The notes: a model not told the origin generated them from the sequence alone. DNA of 64,000 nt from JBBDMX01 sp040878035 (GCA_040878035.1 JBBDMX010000049.1:1-64000); one strand, 5' to 3'. Numbered from the stretch's first letter, positions 32,312 through 41,264 are shown. Made by a program: numbers and translations.

Positions 32312-33558
32312 GCCGGGACCTCCATCGCATGGCTCGTGGCGCCTGAGCTGTCACTGTCCCCCGCGGGCAGATATCGGCCCGGATTGAAAATCCCCTGTGG
32401 ATCCATGATGCGTTTGAGGCGGACCAACATCGGCATGTCGGATGGCGTCGGTGCGACCGGTGCGAGTTGCGGGACGGTTTCGGCGGGTCGTTGGTGCCAG
32501 ATGCGCATGCCGCCGCGCGGGCCGATCCATTGCTGGATCCGCGCTTCGAGTTGGAGCGTGGCGCCGGCGTCCAGGTCGCCGCCGGCAAACACGCAGCCAA
32601 ACGCGGGCAGCGCGTCGATGCGCAGTGACGGGGCGTTGCGTACGCCGGCCGTCAAGGCCGCGCAAAAGGCGCCGGTCGTCGCCGGCGGGATGAGAATCTT
32701 CACCAGCGCGGTCGCCTGGCGTCGCCAGCTTCGCCGCCGCGACGTCTCCTGGCGATGCTCCTGCGCCATCGCGGTTTTCGTATCGCTCAGCAGCATCCGC
32801 CGCGTGGGACCGAGAAACTCTTCCAGCGCCCGCAACTGCGTCGCGCACGCCTTGATGGGTCCGAAGTAACCCAGGTACGCCCGCCAGCCCCGGCCACGCC
32901 ACTCGACGCTGAGCGACTGCGACCGCGCATCGCTCAGCAGCCACGGCGTGATCCGCTCGTCCATCGCCGACAGGTCGATCACCGCCAAGTGCGCTTCGAG
33001 CGTCTGTTCGGGCATCGCGTAGGTTCGCAGCGTCGCTTCGTGCACGATGCCCAACTCGCCGAGGCTGCCGACCAATAGGCGCGTCACGTCGTAGCCGGCG
33101 ACATTCTTCACCGTGCGCCCGCCCACGCGGATGTCCCGGCCCTGTCCATCGAGGTAGCGCAGGCCCAGCAGCAAGTCGCGCATCATGCCGTAGCCCTGCC
33201 GCAGCGGCCCGTAGACGTTGTGCACGATGCATTCGCCCAGCGTCAAGTCGTCATCGGCATCGATGGGCACGAACTGGCGATGCGGCGCCAGTGCCGCAGC
33301 CAGTTGGCCCATGGTGATGCCAGTGGCCGCCCGCACCGTGCAGTCGGCCAGGTAGTGTTGGATCGTCGCGCCGCGCAGACGAAAGCGCGTGTGCAGCGCC
33401 GGCGGCGCATGGCCCAGCCCGCCGTGCGCCACGCCGTAGTCCACCAGCGGCCTGCGCTTCGCCAGGGCCTGGCGAACCAGGCCTGCCAGTTCCTCCGTCG
33501 AGGCAACGTCCTGGCACATCCCTGCGCTCGCTACGTCGCGCATGTTCTCGCCGCTCAT
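32308..33558 (-). CDS. glcE: Glycolate oxidase FAD-binding subunit GlcE
   Basis: A 416-aa FAD-linked subunit. The FAD-binding PCMH domain includes ADCTVRAATGITMGQLAAALAPHRQFVPIDADDDLTLGECI and GRTVKNVAGYDVTRLLVGSLGELGI; the C-terminal part ends with RIMDPQGIFNPGRYLPAG, a family signature. It is between glcD and glcF with 4-base ATGA overlaps on both sides. An Arg-rich stretch (RQETSRRRSWRRQATALVK) is unusual and may be a surface loop. Confidence 0.9.
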   Translation of the reverse strand: MSGENMRDVASAGMCQDVASTEELAGLVRQALAKRRPLVDYGVAHGGLGHAPPALHTRFRLRGATIQHYLADCTVRAATGITMGQLAAALAPHRQFVPIDADDDLTLGECIVHNVYGPLRQGYGMMRDLLLGLRYLDGQGRDIRVGGRTVKNVAGYDVTRLLVGSLGELGIVHEATLRTYAMPEQTLEAHLAVIDLSAMDERITPWLLSDARSQSLSVEWRGRGWRAYLGYFGPIKACATQLRALEEFLGPTRRMLLSDTKTAMAQEHRQETSRRRSWRRQATALVKILIPPATTGAFCAALTAGVRNAPSLRIDALPAFGCVFAGGDLDAGATLQLEARIQQWIGPRGGMRIWHQRPAETVPQLAPVAPTPSDMPMLVRLKRIMDPQGIFNPGRYLPAGDSDSSGATSHAMEVPA

Positions 33559-35036
33559 GACGCCCCTCCCGGCGAGTTGAGTGTCGTCGGCCGCAGCAGC
33601 TCGATCCGCACGCGGTCACTCGGAATCAGCTTGCCTTCGTTGCAGCGATGTTGCGGGTCGAACGCCGCCTTGATCGCGGTAAACGCGTCAATGGTGTCGT
33701 CGCCGAAGAGTCTGTTCATCAGGTGCAGTTTCTCCACCCCCACGCCATGCTCACCGGTGATCGTGCCGCCGATGCTGATGCAGTATTCCAGTATCTCGGT
33801 GCTGGCGCGGAGCACGCATTGCACCTGCGCGGGTTTTTCCTCGTCAAAGAGCAGGATGGGATGCACGTTGCCGTCGCCGGCGTGAAAGACGCTGGTGATC
33901 TTCAGGCCATGGCGGGCGCCGATCTGCCCGATGTCCACCACCGCCTGCGCCAGCAATGAGCGCGGAATGCAGGCGTCCTGGGTGCAGTAACTGCGGCTGA
34001 TGCGGCCGATGGCGCCAAAGGCTTTCTTGCGCGCGCTCCACAACTCGGCACGCCGCTTGGGATCGGAACAGAACTTCACATCACTGGCGCGATTCTTCCG
34101 GCAAAGCTGCACCAGCGTCTCCAACTCGGCGTCAAGAACTTCGGCGACGCCGTCGACCTCCATCAGCAACAGGGCCTGGGCATCGGTGGGGAAGCCATAG
34201 TGAAACGCATCCTCGACGACGCGCACCATGGCGCCGTCCATGATCTCCATGGAAGCGGGCATCAGGCCGCTGGCGATCGTGTCGCTGACGGTCTGACAGG
34301 CGTCGGCGGTGGAGGCAAAGACGCCATAGACGGTGCGGAAATGCGCGGGCTTGGGCACCAGCCGGCACCATAGGCGGGTGATGATGCCCAGCGTGCCCTC
34401 GCTGCCGCAGATCAGGCCGGGCAGGTCGGCTCCGATGCCATCGTAGAGCGAGTCAGCGCGGGTCTGGAGGATCGTGCCGTCGGGCAGCACCATTTCGATG
34501 CCAAGGATGTGGTTGCTGGTGACGCCGTGCTTGAGCGTGCTGATGCCGCCGGCGTTGGTGGCGGCGTTGCCCCCGACGGTCGAGGCGCGCTGGCTGGAGG
34601 GATCGGGCGAAAAGTGCAGGGCGCCCGCCAGCCCCGCGGCCCGGCATCGCGCCGCCACCGCGTCGGACAACGCCGTGTTACGCACACCCGCCTGCACCAC
34701 CGCCAGGCGATTATCCAGATCGATCGTCTCGATGGTGGTCATCCGGCTGGTGGCGATCAGCACGCCGTCGCCAAACGCCACGCACCCGCCGGCCAGCCCC
34801 GTGCCGCTGCCGCGCGCCACGACCTGCACATCATGTTTCGACAGTGCCTGCAGGCACCGGCTGACCTGCTGCGTCGTGGTGGGAAACACCACCGCGATGG
34901 GCAAGCCCTTGGCCACGGGAAACCCGTCGCACTCGTAGACCATCAACTCATCGGGATCGCTCAGAATGTTGGCGTCACCCACCGCCCTGCGCAGATCATC
35001 AATGACGGGATGCCATGCACGAACCGTTGCGGCCAT
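33555..35036 (-). CDS. glcD: Glycolate oxidase catalytic subunit GlcD
   Basis: A 493-aa FAD-dependent 2-hydroxyacid oxidase/dehydrogenase subunit. PCMH domain VVFPTTTQQVSRCLQ... VVARGSGTGLAGGCVAFGDG..., GGNAATNAGGISTLKHGVTSNHILGIEMVLPDG, C-terminal HAGDGNVHPILLFD and GGTITGEHGVGVEKL. It oxidises glycolate to glyoxylate. With the class V aminotransferase at 380 this could support glycolate use or a photorespiration-like salvage. First gene of the glcDEF operon; the ATG at 35036 lies only a few bases from a TACAAT box (35043-35048), possibly leaderless. Confidence 0.92.
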   Translation of the reverse strand: MAATVRAWHPVIDDLRRAVGDANILSDPDELMVYECDGFPVAKGLPIAVVFPTTTQQVSRCLQALSKHDVQVVARGSGTGLAGGCVAFGDGVLIATSRMTTIETIDLDNRLAVVQAGVRNTALSDAVAARCRAAGLAGALHFSPDPSSQRASTVGGNAATNAGGISTLKHGVTSNHILGIEMVLPDGTILQTRADSLYDGIGADLPGLICGSEGTLGIITRLWCRLVPKPAHFRTVYGVFASTADACQTVSDTIASGLMPASMEIMDGAMVRVVEDAFHYGFPTDAQALLLMEVDGVAEVLDAELETLVQLCRKNRASDVKFCSDPKRRAELWSARKKAFGAIGRISRSYCTQDACIPRSLLAQAVVDIGQIGARHGLKITSVFHAGDGNVHPILLFDEEKPAQVQCVLRASTEILEYCISIGGTITGEHGVGVEKLHLMNRLFGDDTIDAFTAIKAAFDPQHRCNEGKLIPSDRVRIELLRPTTLNSPGGAS

Positions 35037-35086
35037 CAGGACATTGTATGACCAGATTCGCGCGCGATGAAATACGCACCTACCGT

Positions 35087-35473
35087 TTACCGCACCGACT
35101 GCTGCACCTGCACGCGGTAGGTCGTCGAGTGGTAGTGATCGAACACGCGCCCGCCGGAGCTGGACTGGTGATCGTGCGTGAAGGTGACCGTGGTGTCCGC
35201 CACCGGCCCGCGATAGCCGGCGTAGGTCGTGAGCACCGCGTCGTTACGCACGTCATACCACGCCAGAGTCCCCGGCGGCGACAAGGCGTTGCTGATGTCA
35301 CGGCCATGCTCGAGCACCAGGGCGGTCTGCCGGCCCGGCACGTCCGGCTGGGGCGCCCGATCCCGCGAGGGTTGCCATTGCGGCGCTGACTGGCACCCGA
35401 CCAGCACGCCGGCCAGGGCGATCAGGGCGACCAAGGCGATCATCCGCGGCAGATGGTTGTGGCGTAGTGGCAT
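35087..35473 (-). CDS. Small predicted lipoprotein
   Basis: A 128-aa lipoprotein with MIALVALIALAGVLVGC as signal helix and lipobox LVGC (Cys about residue 27). The mature part has TALVLEHGRDISNALSPPGTLAWYDVRNDAVLTTYAGYRGPVADTTVTFTHDHQSSSGGRVFDHYHST, a His-containing small domain of unknown family. Start 35473 is chosen with GAGAAGG upstream; earlier starts are possible. It ends 50 bp before the glcD start codon on the same strand. Confidence 0.6.
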   Translation of the reverse strand: MPLRHNHLPRMIALVALIALAGVLVGCQSAPQWQPSRDRAPQPDVPGRQTALVLEHGRDISNALSPPGTLAWYDVRNDAVLTTYAGYRGPVADTTVTFTHDHQSSSGGRVFDHYHSTTYRVQVQQSVR

Positions 35474-35666
35474 CAGCCTTCTCGGTTGCGACCGGCGTGC
35501 CAGGGGCGAGTCAGAGGCGGACTCAGCCTGGTCCGCGTAGGCCTCATGATGCGATTCTGCCTGCACTTAGATCATAGGCGTCCTGCACGCGACGAGGGGG
35601 TCGGGCGGCGCCGGGTTGTGACGGTCTGTGGTGCGCACGCAACAGGGCGGTAGCGCATGACGCTCC

Positions 35667-35696
35667 GACCCAGCCGCAGGAGCGGCTGGGCTTTCG
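35667..35696. repeat. Hairpin repeat, CAGCCGC/GCGGCTG family, copy 2
   Basis: GACCCAGCCGCAGGAGCGG then CTGGGCTTTCG, one base different from the copy at 243-272. Confidence 0.75.
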
Positions 35697-35765
35697 CGTT
35701 GTCGTTCTTCATGCCCATTTCTCGGTCCTCGTTCTTCTTTCGTTGTTCCTCGCTCTTCGTGCATT

Positions 35766-35794
35766 TTGATCCTCTGGGCGTACCGTGGTACACT
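35766..35794 (+). promoter_or_regulatory. Sigma-70-type promoter of the rpsF operon
   Basis: TTGATC (35766-35771), 17-bp spacer, TACACT (35789-35794). It lies about 100 bp before the rpsF ATG. Strong hexamers and ideal spacing fit a ribosomal protein operon. Confidence 0.6.
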
Positions 35795-35894
35795 TCTTGG
35801 TCTGCCCCCGCTCGGCCTGTGGGCTGCCCCCACGGGTCCGGCGCCTTGATGCGTGATCGAGGCCACCGAGCGGCATTGCCAGGAGTTTGCTGTT

Positions 35895-36332
35895 ATGGCT
35901 GAAATTCGCACCCGTCTGTATGAAGGTCTGATTTTGCTTTCCCAGTCCGCCGCCGGCGATCTGAATGCCGCGCTGGAGCATGTGCGCGGCCTGCTGGAAC
36001 GCCACCAAGCCAAGATCGAAGTCATCCGCAAGTGGGACGAGCGCAAGCTCGCCTATACCATCAAGGGGCATAAGCGCGGCACCTACCTGCTGACCTATTT
36101 TTATGCCCCGTCGAATCAGATCATCGCCATCGATCGCGATTTCAATCTGTCGGAACAGGTGCTGCGCACGCTGATCATCGCCGCCGACCACGTGGGCGAG
36201 GTCGAACTGGACCTGGCGCGGCGCGGCGAGGAAATCACCAAGACCGAGGCCGCCCTGCGCAGCGAAGGTGAAGAAGTCGCCGAGCCCATCGGGGGCGAGG
36301 AATCCGAAACGATCGTCGGCATCGAAGGCTAA
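35895..36332 (+). CDS. rpsF: Ribosomal protein S6 (bS6)
   Basis: A 145-aa small-subunit protein. Core MAEIRTRLYEGLILLSQSAAGD...LEHVRGLLERHQAKIEVIRKWDERKLAYTIKGHKRGTYLLTYFYAP (residues 1-80), then a Glu-rich C-terminal extension (about 35 residues, ending EESETIVGIEG). It is longer than typical S6 (about 95-135). Start ATG at 35895 with AGGAG upstream; an upstream in-frame ATG at 35853 would read through the leader. First gene of the rpsF-ssb-rplI cluster; rpsR is missing from its usual place. Confidence 0.92.
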   Translation: MAEIRTRLYEGLILLSQSAAGDLNAALEHVRGLLERHQAKIEVIRKWDERKLAYTIKGHKRGTYLLTYFYAPSNQIIAIDRDFNLSEQVLRTLIIAADHVGEVELDLARRGEEITKTEAALRSEGEEVAEPIGGEESETIVGIEG

Positions 36333-36336
36333 GAGG

Positions 36337-36378
36337 CTAAGCCGCAAGCGGCTTGTGAATCAGAAATCAGAAATCGGT
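36337..36378. repeat. AAGCCGCAAGCGGCTT palindrome plus AAATCAG heptamers
   Basis: Between rpsF and ssb: TAAGCCGCAAGCGGCTTG followed by ATCAGAAATCAGAAATC. The same AGCCGCAAGCGGCT palindrome is found as long arms at 60679-60757 and as a partial copy near 49502. Confidence 0.75.
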
Positions 36379-36394
36379 AAACCCCCGCACTGCC

Positions 36395-36946
36395 ATGCCC
36401 AATCTCAACAAAGTTTTCCTGATGGGCAACCTGACGCGCGATCCCGAGCTGCGCTATTCGCAGAACAACATGGCGATCTGCAAGATGGGCCTGGCAGTCA
36501 ACCGCCGCTGGCGCAACCAGCAGGGCGAGCAGCAGGAAGAAGTGACCTTCGTCGATTGCACTGCGTTCGGACGGACGGGCGAGGTGATCAACCAGTATCT
36601 CAAGAAGGGCAAGCCGATCTTCATCGAGGGACGGCTGCATCTGGATCAGTGGCAGGACAAGGACGGTAACAAGCGGTCGAAACTGGATGTAACGGTCGAA
36701 ACCTTCGAGTTCATCGACTCGCGTGGCGTCGGTGACGGCGGCGGCGGTGACGGCGACCATTCCGGCGGCGGCTCCTCCTCCTCCTCCTCCGCCGCCTCCT
36801 CCTCCGCCGCCTCCGCCGGCGCCCCGCGCAGCGCGCCGGCACCGCAGCAACGGCCGGCGCCGGCGCCGCGGCAAACCGCACCGGCAGCGCCCCAGGGCTT
36901 CGAGGAGCCTCATCAAGCCATCGGCGACGACGATATTCCCTTCTAA
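36395..36946 (+). CDS. ssb: Single-stranded DNA-binding protein
   Basis: A 183-aa SSB. OB-fold NKVFLMGNLTRDPELRYSQNNMAICKMGLAVNRRWRNQ...EEVTFVDCTAFGRTGEVINQYLKKGKPIFIEGRLHLDQW (1-105), then a Gly/Ser/Ala/Pro-rich disordered linker and the acidic tip DDDIPF that recruits partner proteins. The Ser/Ala tract is encoded by a TCC/GCC microsatellite (36772-36819). It is between rpsF and rplI as in many bacteria. Confidence 0.95.
   Translation: MPNLNKVFLMGNLTRDPELRYSQNNMAICKMGLAVNRRWRNQQGEQQEEVTFVDCTAFGRTGEVINQYLKKGKPIFIEGRLHLDQWQDKDGNKRSKLDVTVETFEFIDSRGVGDGGGGDGDHSGGGSSSSSSAASSSAASAGAPRSAPAPQQRPAPAPRQTAPAAPQGFEEPHQAIGDDDIPF
36772..36819. repeat. TCC/GCC trinucleotide tract in the ssb linker
   Basis: About 16 TCC or GCC triplets encode SSSSSSAASSSAASAG. 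Likely prone to copy-number change without loss of frame. Confidence 0.8.
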
Positions 36947-37032
36947 CTCCAACTTATTCGCATGCTGGCGCCGCGGCGGGACAAGCGTTTTGCTCCCTCG
37001 CCGGCACCTAACTCCCTCCCCTAGAGGACACC

Positions 37033-37629
37033 ATGAAGTACATCAAGGTATTGCTGACTGAAAATGTGGAAGGCACCGGCATCGTCGGCGACGTGGTCGA
37101 GGTCCGCCCCGGCTTTGCCCGCAACTTCCTCCTGCCCCGCGGTATGGCGACCGACCCCACGCCCGGCAACGTCAAGCGCCTGGCGTCCCGCCGCGCCGTA
37201 GTCGAAAAGGAAATGCAGATCCGCCGCGAGCAGCTCGAAGCCCTGCTCGAGAAGCTCAAGGGTTACGAACTGACGCTCCAGCGCTCCGCCAACGAGCAGG
37301 GCATCCTGTTCGGTGGCGTGTCGCAGCACGACATCTCCGAGGCCCTCAAGGCCGAGGGGCTGGACGTGGACGACCGCGCGGTGCGCATCGGCCAGCAGAT
37401 TAAGCGTCTCGACAGCTACATGATCCCCATCGTGTTGGCGTCGGACTTGAAGACCGACATCAAGCTGTGGGTGGTGAGCGACAAGCCGGCGGTGGAGCTG
37501 GCGGCCGAGCCGGAGGAAGCCGAGGCAGCGCCCGCCGCCCAGGACGCCGCGGTCAAGGAAGCCAAGCCGAAGAAGAAGCCGCGCAAGGCCAAGGGCGAGG
37601 AAGCCAAGGCCGAGGAAGCCGAGGCCTGA
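37033..37629 (+). CDS. rplI: Ribosomal protein L9 (bL9) with long C-terminal tail
   Basis: A 198-aa large-subunit protein. N-terminal domain MKYIKVLLTENVEGTGIVGDVVEVRPGFARNFLLPRGMA, connecting helix, C-terminal domain (GILFGGVSQHDISEALKAEGLDVDDRAVRIGQQIKRLDSYMIPI). A further roughly 45 residues of Ala/Glu/Lys-rich tail (AAEPEEAEAAPAAQDAAVKEAKPKKKPRKAKGEE) is not in standard bL9 (about 148 aa). GAGG lies upstream. Downstream is a palindrome repeat and then the fusA promoter. Confidence 0.93.
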   Translation: MKYIKVLLTENVEGTGIVGDVVEVRPGFARNFLLPRGMATDPTPGNVKRLASRRAVVEKEMQIRREQLEALLEKLKGYELTLQRSANEQGILFGGVSQHDISEALKAEGLDVDDRAVRIGQQIKRLDSYMIPIVLASDLKTDIKLWVVSDKPAVELAAEPEEAEAAPAAQDAAVKEAKPKKKPRKAKGEEAKAEEAEA

Positions 37630-37639
37630 TCGGCGCGTC

Positions 37640-37735
37640 TGTGGAGTGCGGCGGCGACGCCGCCGCTTTCAGCTTGCGGCGCAGCCGCGTTCGCTTGGCA
37701 AGAGCCCAAGCGGGGTCGCAGCCGCCGCACTACAG
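37640..37735. repeat. TGGAGTGCGGCGGC palindromic repeat, copy 2
   Basis: GTGGAGTGCGGCGGCGACG...AGCTTGCGGCGCAGCCGCG...AAGCGGGGTCGC...GCCGCCGCACTACAG. It aligns end to end with copy 1 at 4124-4219 and its ends are inverted. It directly follows rplI and may act as a terminator structure. Confidence 0.8.
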
Positions 37736-37757
37736 TTGAAATCCGCGAGGCATCCGT

Positions 37758-37787
37758 TTGACCCCCACAGGTCCGACGGGGTATACT
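37758..37787 (+). promoter_or_regulatory. Sigma-70-type promoter of fusA
   Basis: TTGACC (37758-37763), 18-bp spacer, TATACT (37782-37787), about 220 bp upstream of the fusA ATG. The best consensus match in the window. Confidence 0.65.
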
Positions 37788-38007
37788 GACTGGTCTTTCC
37801 CCGCTGGGTCGCGCTCACCCTGTCCTGGCGGAAGTGAATCGGATATGCGCCATGGCCGACGATGACGAGGACATTGAACCGACCGTACTTCGCCGATAGG
37901 GCGGTCTAGCACTGCTACACCGCCCGCCCGTCGCCGACGCGCCTACGCCGATTCCGTCCCTCACCCAAGTCAACGATCCCGCACCAAGACTTCTCTGGAG
38001 TCCAACG

Positions 38008-40119
38008 ATGGCCCTGTTAAATAGCACCCGCAATTTCGGCATCTGCGCTCACATCGACGCCGGCAAGACCACCGTCTCGGAGCGCGTGCTCTACTACACG
38101 GGCAAGATCCACAAGATGGGCGAAGTCCACGAGGGCACCGCCACCATGGACTTCATGGAAGAGGAGCAGCAGCGCGGCATCACCATCCAGTCCGCCGCCA
38201 CCACCTGCTACTGGCCCCGCAACGGCACCGACTTCACCCTTAACCTCATCGACACCCCCGGCCACGTGGACTTCACCATCGAGGTCGAACGCTCCATGCG
38301 CGTCCTCGACGGCGCCATCGTGGTGTTTGACGGCAAGGAGGGCGTCGAGGCCCAGTCGGAAACCGTCTGGCGCCAGGCCGACCGCTACCGCGTTCCGCGC
38401 GTCTGCTTCATCAACAAGATGGACAAGATGGGCGCCGACTTTCAGTTCAGCTTCAACTCGATCCTGGAACGCCTGGGCGCCCCGGCCGTGGCCGTGCAGA
38501 TTCCCATTGGCCAGTCGCAGACCTTCCAGGGCATGATCGACCTGCTGACCATGAAGGCGTACTACTACACCACCGAAGATCTGGGCAGCAAGATCGAGGA
38601 GCGTGAGATCCCCGCCGAGTTGCTGGCCAACGCCAAGGCCTGGCGGCATACGCTGGCGGAAAAAGCGGCGGAATTCGACGAACACCTGACCGAAAAATAC
38701 CTCATGGACGAGGAACTCAGCGCCGACGAAATTCGCGGCGCGCTGCGCAGGGGCACCATCGATCGCAAGATTCACCCCGTCTTCTGCGGCTCAGCGCTCA
38801 AGTACGTCGGCGTGCAGAAACTCCTCGACGGCGTCATCGACTACCTGCCGGCGCCCATGGAAGTCCCCGAAATCCAGGGCACCGATCCCAAGGACAAGAC
38901 CATCGCCATGACCCGGGCCCACGACTCTGCGGCCCCGTTCTCCGGCTTCGTGTTCAAGGTCGTCTCCGACGCCCACGGCGACCTGACCTACACGCGCATC
39001 TACTCGGGCCGCATCGAAAAGGGCGTGCGCGTCCTCAACTCCAACAACGGCAAACGCGAGATCATCTCGCGCATCTATGAAATGCACGCCAACCAGCGCA
39101 TTGCCCGCGATGCCGCCGACGCCGGCGATATCGTGGCGCTGGTGGGCCTGAAGGATTCGATCACCGGCGACACGTTGTGCGACATCGAGAACCCCATCGT
39201 GCTTGAGCGCATGGAGTTTCCCGAGCCGGTGATTTCCATGTCCATCGAGCCGCAATCCCAGGCCGACAAGGAAAAGCTGGGCAACGCCCTGGTGACCATC
39301 CGCCGTGAGGACCCGTCCTTCCGTTCGCACTTTGACGAGGAGACGGGGCAGACCATCATCGCCGGCATGGGCGAACTGCACCTGGAAATCATCACGCACA
39401 AGCTGATTCGCGACATGAAGGTGGGGGTGAACGTGGGCAAGCCGCGCGTGGCCTACAAGGAAACCATCAGCAAGAAGGCCGAGGCGCGCGGACTGCACAA
39501 GAAGCAGTCGGGCGGCCGCGGCCAGTACGGCGACTGTACGCTGAGCGTCGAACCTTGCACCGCCGCGCAGGCGGAGGCCGAGGAACTGGATTTCGAGGAC
39601 TCGCTGGCGTTCGACAACCAGGTGACGCAGGGGCGCATCCCCCGCGAGTACATCCCCAGCGTCGAGGTCGGCTGCCGCAACAGCGCCAAGTCCGGCGTGC
39701 TCGCCGGGTTCCCCATGCTCAACGTCAAGGTCACCTTGCTCGACGGCTCATACCACGACGTCGACTCCTCGCAGATCGCCTTCGAACTGGCGGGCTCCAT
39801 CGGCTTTAAGGAAGCCTGTCGGCGGGCTGGCATGCAGTTGCTCGAACCGATCATGAAGGTCGTGGTCACCACGCCCGAGGAGTTCCTGGGCAACGTCACC
39901 GGCGACTTGAATCGCCGGCGGGCGATCATTGCCGAGACCGAGCAGCGCGGCAACACGCGCATCCTCACCGCCGAGGCGCCGCTGTCGGAGATGTTCGGCT
40001 ACTCGACGAACTTGCGCGGCATGAGCCAGGGCCGCGCCAGCTACGCCATGGAGCCGCTCACCTACCGCCCCGTGCCCAACAACATCGCCCAGACCATCCT
40101 CGAAGGCCAAAAAGGCTAA
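38008..40119 (+). CDS. fusA: Elongation factor G
   Basis: A 703-aa translational GTPase that drives translocation. G1 AHIDAGKTT, switch II DTPGHVDFT, NKMD, GSAL; domain II FSGFVFKVVSDAHGDLTYTRIYSGRI; domain IV GGRGQYGDCTLSVEPC and SGVLAGFPMLNVKVTLLDGSYHDVDSS; domain V KEACRRAGMQLLEPIMKVVVTTPEEFLGNVTGDLNRRR. Full length. A GCTTC-loop GC stem follows the stop (about 40126-40138) without a U tract. It is not in a str operon here, so it stands alone with its own promoter. Confidence 0.96.
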   Translation: MALLNSTRNFGICAHIDAGKTTVSERVLYYTGKIHKMGEVHEGTATMDFMEEEQQRGITIQSAATTCYWPRNGTDFTLNLIDTPGHVDFTIEVERSMRVLDGAIVVFDGKEGVEAQSETVWRQADRYRVPRVCFINKMDKMGADFQFSFNSILERLGAPAVAVQIPIGQSQTFQGMIDLLTMKAYYYTTEDLGSKIEEREIPAELLANAKAWRHTLAEKAAEFDEHLTEKYLMDEELSADEIRGALRRGTIDRKIHPVFCGSALKYVGVQKLLDGVIDYLPAPMEVPEIQGTDPKDKTIAMTRAHDSAAPFSGFVFKVVSDAHGDLTYTRIYSGRIEKGVRVLNSNNGKREIISRIYEMHANQRIARDAADAGDIVALVGLKDSITGDTLCDIENPIVLERMEFPEPVISMSIEPQSQADKEKLGNALVTIRREDPSFRSHFDEETGQTIIAGMGELHLEIITHKLIRDMKVGVNVGKPRVAYKETISKKAEARGLHKKQSGGRGQYGDCTLSVEPCTAAQAEAEELDFEDSLAFDNQVTQGRIPREYIPSVEVGCRNSAKSGVLAGFPMLNVKVTLLDGSYHDVDSSQIAFELAGSIGFKEACRRAGMQLLEPIMKVVVTTPEEFLGNVTGDLNRRRAIIAETEQRGNTRILTAEAPLSEMFGYSTNLRGMSQGRASYAMEPLTYRPVPNNIAQTILEGQKG

Positions 40120-40224
40120 AGGCGGCCCCGCTTCCGGGGGGCTGTCCGGGGAGAGTGAGATTTGGCCAATGCTCTTTGGTCTGGGCTTGCATCCGCACCG
40201 ACCCTTGGCCTACCCTAGTCCCTT

Positions 40225-41244
40225 GTGAAGCCCCCGCGTAACTCCCTGAAAATCTGGTCGCAGTATCTTTGCACGCGAACCGTCGCCATGTTGCTGACCA
40301 TGTTCGACGCCGACGCGAATGTGCGCAGCTCCCGGGTCATCGGCCGGGGGATCTATCGCTGGGGCGGCAGGCGCACCAGCCGCGCCCGCGCCAACCTTCA
40401 GCGCTCCTTCCCCGAATTTGCTCCGCACAAGCGCGAGCAAGTCCTCCGCGCCTCCTTCGAGCATTTCACGCAACTGGTCCTGGAGGTCATTCACACCCCG
40501 CGGATTATCCACCCCGACACCTGGTCGCGCCGCGTCAGCATCACCCACATGGGCCAGGCCATCCAGCTCCTCAACACCGGCCGGCCCGTGCTCATGGTCA
40601 CCGGCCACCTGGGCAACTGGGAAGTCCTGGGCTACCTGCTGGCGGTGCTGGGCTACCACGTCCACGCCATCGCCCGCCCCATCGACAACCCGCTCATCAA
40701 CCAGTGGCTGCTGGGCATCCGTGAGAAGCGCGGCATGGAGATCATCACCAAGTGGGACGCCACCGAGCGCATGATGCAGGTCATCGACGCCGGCGAACCC
40801 CTGGCCTTCATCGCCGACCAGAACGCCGGCGAACGCGGACTCTTCGTCCCCTTCTTCGGACGCATGGCCTCCACCTACAAGTCCGTCGGACTCCTGGCCA
40901 TCCGCAGGGAACTGCCCATCATCTGCGGCTACGCCCACCGCGTCGGCCCTGATTGCCGCTACGAACTGGGCACCCAGGACATCATCTACCCCCACCAGTG
41001 GCAGGAGCAGGACGACCCGCTCTACTACATCACCGCCCGCTACATGCGTGCCATCGAGAACATGGTTCGCCTGCGGCCGGCGCAGTACCTGTGGATGCAC
41101 CGCCGCTGGAAGAGCCGCCCACGCTGGGAGAAGGCGGGCAAGCCCATGCCCGCCAACGTCATCCGCCAACTCGAGGCCCTGCCCTGGATGGACCAGCCGC
41201 AAATGGACCGCCTGCTGGCGCCGACCGTGGCGGAGTTTGCGTGA
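40225..41244 (+). CDS. LpxL/HtrB-type lipid A acyltransferase family protein
   Basis: A 339-aa member of the lysophospholipid acyltransferase family used for late acylation of lipid A. The catalytic HX4E-type motif is GHLGNWE (His near residue 130). AIARPIDNPLINQWLLGIREKRGMEII and IADQNAGERGLFVPFFGRMAST are conserved in LpxL, and WMHRRWKSRP is the usual C-terminal box. Start GTG at 40225; a possible TTGCAT-18-TACCCT promoter ends only 8 bp before it. It ends 20 bp before the stop of the convergent GspK-like gene. Confidence 0.85.
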   Translation: MKPPRNSLKIWSQYLCTRTVAMLLTMFDADANVRSSRVIGRGIYRWGGRRTSRARANLQRSFPEFAPHKREQVLRASFEHFTQLVLEVIHTPRIIHPDTWSRRVSITHMGQAIQLLNTGRPVLMVTGHLGNWEVLGYLLAVLGYHVHAIARPIDNPLINQWLLGIREKRGMEIITKWDATERMMQVIDAGEPLAFIADQNAGERGLFVPFFGRMASTYKSVGLLAIRRELPIICGYAHRVGPDCRYELGTQDIIYPHQWQEQDDPLYYITARYMRAIENMVRLRPAQYLWMHRRWKSRPRWEKAGKPMPANVIRQLEALPWMDQPQMDRLLAPTVAEFA

Positions 41245-41264
41245 CTCTGGTCAGGCGCGACCGA

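Larger units (their letters stand above)
35474..35894. other. Intergenic region upstream of rpsF
   Basis: Divergent leader between the lipoprotein and rpsF. It contains the hairpin repeat at 35667-35696, a TTCGTTCTTCG heptamer-like tract (about 35700-35760) and a good promoter (35766-35794). I see no gene. Confidence 0.6.
37630..38007. other. Intergenic leader of fusA
   Basis: A 378-bp stretch between rplI and fusA. It holds a TGGAGTGCGGCGGC palindrome (37640-37735), a sigma-70 promoter (37758-37787) and about 220 bp of leader with no gene. TCTGGAG precedes the fusA start. Confidence 0.65.
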
